In this document: positions 63,139 to 64,000 of the stretch, one piece after another | Layout of the letters: each line of letters begins with the position of its first letter | How positions within the stretch are numbered: the first letter of the stretch is position 1 | DNA from: DASQZT01 sp035638575 | Lineage (GTDB): Bacteria; Acidobacteriota; Terriglobia; Bryobacterales; Bryobacteraceae | Reading direction: 5' to 3' | NCBI GenBank assembly: GCA_035638575.1 | Contig: DASQZT010000259.1 | Location: 1 to 64,000 of the forward strand | Length of the DNA stretch: 64,000 bases | Notes under the pieces: model-generated | What the model was told of the DNA's origin: nothing | The model's input: only the letters and a program-made list of their open reading frames with translations | Database searches by the model: none | Position numbers and translations under genes: made by a program

Positions 63139-64000
63139 GTGCGGCGATTTTGTGAAGCGGTAACAATTCTGGCAATGGCCGCCTGCGGCTCGATGATGTG
63201 CCACAGGCCGGCGCTGGCGAATGGCGCGGACCCCCCGCGGCCGCAGAACAACGCCAACGCTCCCGGCCCCGCCAAACTCATGGTGACGGTGGGCAAGTCC
63301 CTGATCATCGACAGCCCCCTCAACATCATGCGTGTCCTGGTTTCCAACGCCGACCTGGCGGAGGCCGTCGCGGTGAATCCCAAGGAGGTCCTGATCAACG
63401 GGAAGACGCCCGGTGAAACGTCGCTGATCGTGTGGCAGCAGAACGGGCAGCGGCTGGTGTACGACCTCACGGTGCGGATGAGCAACACCCGCCTGGATGC
63501 GACGCGGCAACAGATCGCCCGCGATTTTCCGGACGACAACATCAATCTCACCTGGGAGAACGACACGGCTTTCGTGCGCGGGACGGTGAAGGACGTAGGC
63601 TCGGCCGATCGCGTGATGGCGGTGGCCGCGACACTCGGCAAGGCGGTCAACCTGCTGAGGGTGGAAGTGCCCGCGACGGAGCCGCAGATCCTGCTGCGGG
63701 TCAAATTTGCCAACGTGGACCGCTCCGCCAGCCTGGACCTGGGGCTCCACCTGTACAACACTTCATTCAACCAAGCCACGTCCACCGGCACGGGCTATGC
63801 GCTTTTTCCCGATCCTTCGGGGCTGATCCCGGTGAAAACGACAACCAACATCCTGCTGTCCCGGCCGGATATCAACCTGCTCGCGGAACTCCAGGCGCTC
63901 GAAGCCAAGCGCGCGCTCGAGTTTCTGGCGGAGCCGAACCTGCTTACGATCAGCGGACAGCAGGCCAGTTTTCTGGCGGGAGGCGAATTCCCGGTTCCGG
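63139..64000 (+). CDS. cpaC: Flp pilus secretin CpaC (RcpA-like), 3' partial
   Basis: GTG 63139 directly follows the cpaB stop, with GGGGAGGG upstream; the frame stays open to the window end (287 codons). Signal-peptide-like start (VTILAMAACGSMMC) with Cys residues, then a BON/N0-type region (KSLIIDSPLNIMRVLVSNAD; KEVLINGKTPGETSLIVWQQ), a BON domain (NINLTWENDTAFVRGTVKDV) and the beginning of the secretin domain (QILLRVKFANVDRSASLDLG; FLAEPNLLTISGQQASFLAG). Forms the outer-membrane pore of the Tad pilus. Confidence 0.9.
   Translation, partial: MRRFCEAVTILAMAACGSMMCHRPALANGADPPRPQNNANAPGPAKLMVTVGKSLIIDSPLNIMRVLVSNADLAEAVAVNPKEVLINGKTPGETSLIVWQQNGQRLVYDLTVRMSNTRLDATRQQIARDFPDDNINLTWENDTAFVRGTVKDVGSADRVMAVAATLGKAVNLLRVEVPATEPQILLRVKFANVDRSASLDLGLHLYNTSFNQATSTGTGYALFPDPSGLIPVKTTTNILLSRPDINLLAELQALEAKRALEFLAEPNLLTISGQQASFLAGGEFPVP

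Noticed and set aside
61900..63750. 616-codon minus-strand frame opposite cpaB and cpaC
   Set aside because: Antisense to two clear pilus genes; no domain seen.

Overview
The window looks like a chromosome segment of a GC-rich acidobacterium of the Solibacter/Bryobacter type. This is inferred from content: two secreted proteins end in the TIGR03437-type domain first described in Solibacter, there is an Oar-like TonB-dependent receptor with an N-terminal carboxypeptidase-regulatory domain, a PEP-CTERM protein, GH97/GH130/DUF1080 carbohydrate enzymes and hopanoid-modification genes. No rRNA, complete tRNA, CRISPR array, transposase or integrase was found.

Layout. (1) 1-6.7 kb: surface/secreted proteins. 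A right-handed beta-helix protein (5' end outside the window) has about 756-bp tandem repeats. A 57-codon ORF is coupled to it by a 4-bp overlap and is coupled the same way to an astacin-type metalloprotease; a PEP-CTERM protein follows. (2) 6.9-18 kb: a defence-type island. It holds an apparently complete BREX type 2 pglW and a pglX that stops early, with no pglY, pglZ or brxD behind it. A convergent three-gene operon follows, encoding a secreted beta-propeller, a helical Cys-tailed protein and a membrane-anchored TIR protein. At 17.9 kb lies the 3' half of a tRNA-Arg(CCG), probably an integration scar at the right edge of the island. (3) 18.6-29.4 kb: carbohydrate functions. A two-domain secreted alpha/beta hydrolase, a Tat-exported sugar isomerase/epimerase-like protein, an Oar-like receptor, glucuronate isomerase (uxaC) and a seven-bladed FG-GAP-like propeller.

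(4) 29.4-34.3 kb, minus strand: LolA-like protein, hpnJ, two small EamA/SMR-type membrane proteins, hpnI and an adenylate kinase. This reads as a hopanoid head-group modification operon with a possible dedicated flippase pair. (5) 34.4-40.6 kb, minus strand: six tightly packed genes, most joined by 4-bp stop/start overlaps: esterase, ATP-grasp ligase, GCS2-type carboxylate-amine ligase, M29 aminopeptidase, a second ATP-grasp-like protein and a third ATP-grasp ligase. It looks like a ribosome-independent peptide or amide-bond pathway whose product is unknown, and is the strongest candidate here for an undescribed system. (6) 40.8-46.5 kb, divergent: GT4 fused to an alpha-helical glycosidase-like domain, GH130, GT4, GH130, an alternating glycosyltransferase/phosphorylase operon. 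(7) 46.6-50.4 kb: GH97 glycosidase, DUF1080 protein, FkbM methyltransferase.

(8) 50.5-58.2 kb: an outer-membrane beta-barrel protein with a clear intrinsic terminator, two TIGR03437-domain surface proteins and a TMTC-like membrane glycosyltransferase. (9) 58.4-64 kb: a LuxR-type response regulator divergent from a PilZ protein, a large GT-C-like membrane protein, an Flp pilin, cpaB and the start of cpaC: the head of a Tad/Flp pilus operon. Coordinated genes in this genome often share ATGA/GTGA/TTGA overlaps, and these were used to choose starts.
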